Below are positions 20,678 to 21,675 of a stretch of DNA of 21,675 nucleotides, one piece after another. Position 1 is the first letter of the stretch, and each line of letters opens with the position of its first letter. Position numbers and translations under genes: made by a program. The DNA comes from Rhizophagus sp. LPA8_4_AMF (taxonomy: Eukaryota > Glomeromycota > Glomeromycetes > Glomerales > Glomeraceae), in contig JADRCO010001182.1 in the NCBI GenBank assembly GCA_021464525.1, forward strand, positions 1 through 21,675. Reading direction: 5' to 3'. The notes beneath the pieces are model-generated. The model was not told where the DNA came from. It made no database searches and was given only the letters and a program-made list of their open reading frames with translations.

Positions 20678-21574
20678 AATTTATTTGTAATTTATTATTA
20701 TTTTTCATTTACAATTATTTTACATCGATTTAATTAACATTAAAATCATTTTTTATATATGTACAGTATCTTCATAATCCTTCCGTATCAAATTTTTTGT
20801 ATGTTAAACGCGTTTATTAGATTTACTACCGAATACTGAAAATTCTAAATTAATTTTTTCGCACTTTTATTTTAACTTTAATTGTACAGTAACTAGTGGC
20901 GGGAACCGTTAAAGGGTCTAAAGCGATTTCACGGCTCTAGTGGTTTAATTTATTTTAAAAATGTATTTCTAGCGTTACATTTCTAGTACAATTAATTAGA
21001 CTTTTATAAATCGTACACAATTAATTTATGATTAAAATGAGAAATTTTTCTGCTCAAGGTTATTTACGAATGGAATAAGAAACATAATAAGTGAATTAAT
21101 TAAAAATAAAGAATATTTAAACAAATAAATAAATAAATTACTGAGCTTAATTTAAAGAATCATAGAAGTTAAACACCCCTTCTCATCGATTCTCTCTTGT
21201 AACCTTTTACATTTTTGATAATTTAAGTCTCTCAAATGAAAATGTCCTAATAGAATATTTTTAAGAGAACAGACCCGTGAAATTGCCACAAATGTGAGAC
21301 CGGTAGCATATTCTCTTTCTCAAGCTCCACAACAGCCTTTTTAATGTTAGTTCCTTATGTATTTACTAAACTCAATTAATTAATATATTTACTAAGCCCA
21401 ATTAATTAAAAATAGTTAAATTAAAATCTAAATTAGATACACGCATCGGATATTAAACATATGTCTTTTCCTAAATCGCCTACCTTAAATAGTGCGTTGG
21501 AGCTAAGCTTTCCTAATTGTCCGGAGCGAATGCGAAGGACACTGTATGTACACGCATTGAGTAAAATGAATCGA
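20678..21574. other. Intergenic AT-rich DNA near the right edge
   Basis: No gene is recognised. A 26-bp tandem duplication at 21361-21412 (atttactaaactcaattaat and atttactaagcccaattaat) is present. A more GC-balanced stretch begins near 21470 and leads into the promoter motifs at the right edge. Confidence 0.55.
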
Positions 21575-21632
21575 TCACGTGAGTTTCTCTGTCCCCTCCC
21601 GTGACGTCATCAAATACGTGCCACTATATAAA
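21575..21632 (+). promoter_or_regulatory. Putative promoter of a gene lying beyond the right edge
   Basis: Within 58 bases there are TCACGTGA (21575-21582, an E-box bound by bHLH factors such as fungal Cbf1-type proteins), TGACGTCA (21602-21609, a consensus CRE bound by bZIP ATF/CREB factors) and TATATAAA (21625-21632). The order and spacing fit a rightward promoter, with its transcript starting close to the end of the window. The gene itself is not visible. Confidence 0.6.
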
Positions 21633-21675
21633 TTTGTGATACATTGATGATGATAAACAAGATAAGTGCAACCAA

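Overview
The window is nuclear DNA of an intron-rich, very AT-rich fungus. The best fit is an arbuscular mycorrhizal fungus (Glomeromycotina, Rhizophagus-like). Three observations support this: about three quarters A+T with long homopolymer runs and (AT)n/(AAAT)n tracts; short GT-AG introns, nearly all 61-132 nt; and a very large ion-transport protein of a type I associate with expanded families in Rhizophagus. The species call comes from family memory and was not searched.

Layout, left to right. 1-1398: gene-free AT-rich DNA ending in a TATA box and a pyrimidine tract. 1417-3732 (+): an intronless calpain-type cysteine protease with a complete catalytic triad. 3733-4690: convergent intergenic DNA. 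4691-5359 (-): a four-exon Rdx/selenoprotein W-like redox protein. 5529-6296 (-): a three-exon protein of unknown function with a 19-nt middle exon. 6599-8797 (-): a seven-exon helical protein of unknown function. 8798-9799: divergent promoter region. 9800-12784 (+): a seven-exon armadillo-repeat protein resembling the ARM region of TRIP12/UFD4 ubiquitin ligases but with no HECT domain. 12785-14960: 2.2 kb of intergenic DNA with a long hairpin and an orphan promoter-like motif pair. 14961-20046 (+): an eleven-exon, 1423-residue TRP-like ion channel. 20047-21675: repeat-rich DNA with the right arm of a 79-bp inverted repeat, a 153-bp TIR element flanked by 9-bp duplications, and a promoter that appears to fire off the right edge.

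The genes do not form an obvious pathway; this is ordinary fungal gene order. All splice junctions given were assembled by hand from reading frame, phase and GT-AG signals, and every multi-exon model closes in frame.

The most interesting signals are: (a) the last 28 codons of the channel lie inside one arm of a long inverted repeat built of TTCACCGA sub-repeats, so a repeat seems to have supplied a new protein C-terminus and stop codon; (b) a likely MULE-type MITE just downstream; (c) the palindrome TCACGTGA occurs four times, always between genes, and two copies are followed by the same 12-mer; (d) a HECT-less TRIP12-like ARM protein; (e) very small exons (19 and 25 nt) needed to make two genes read through.
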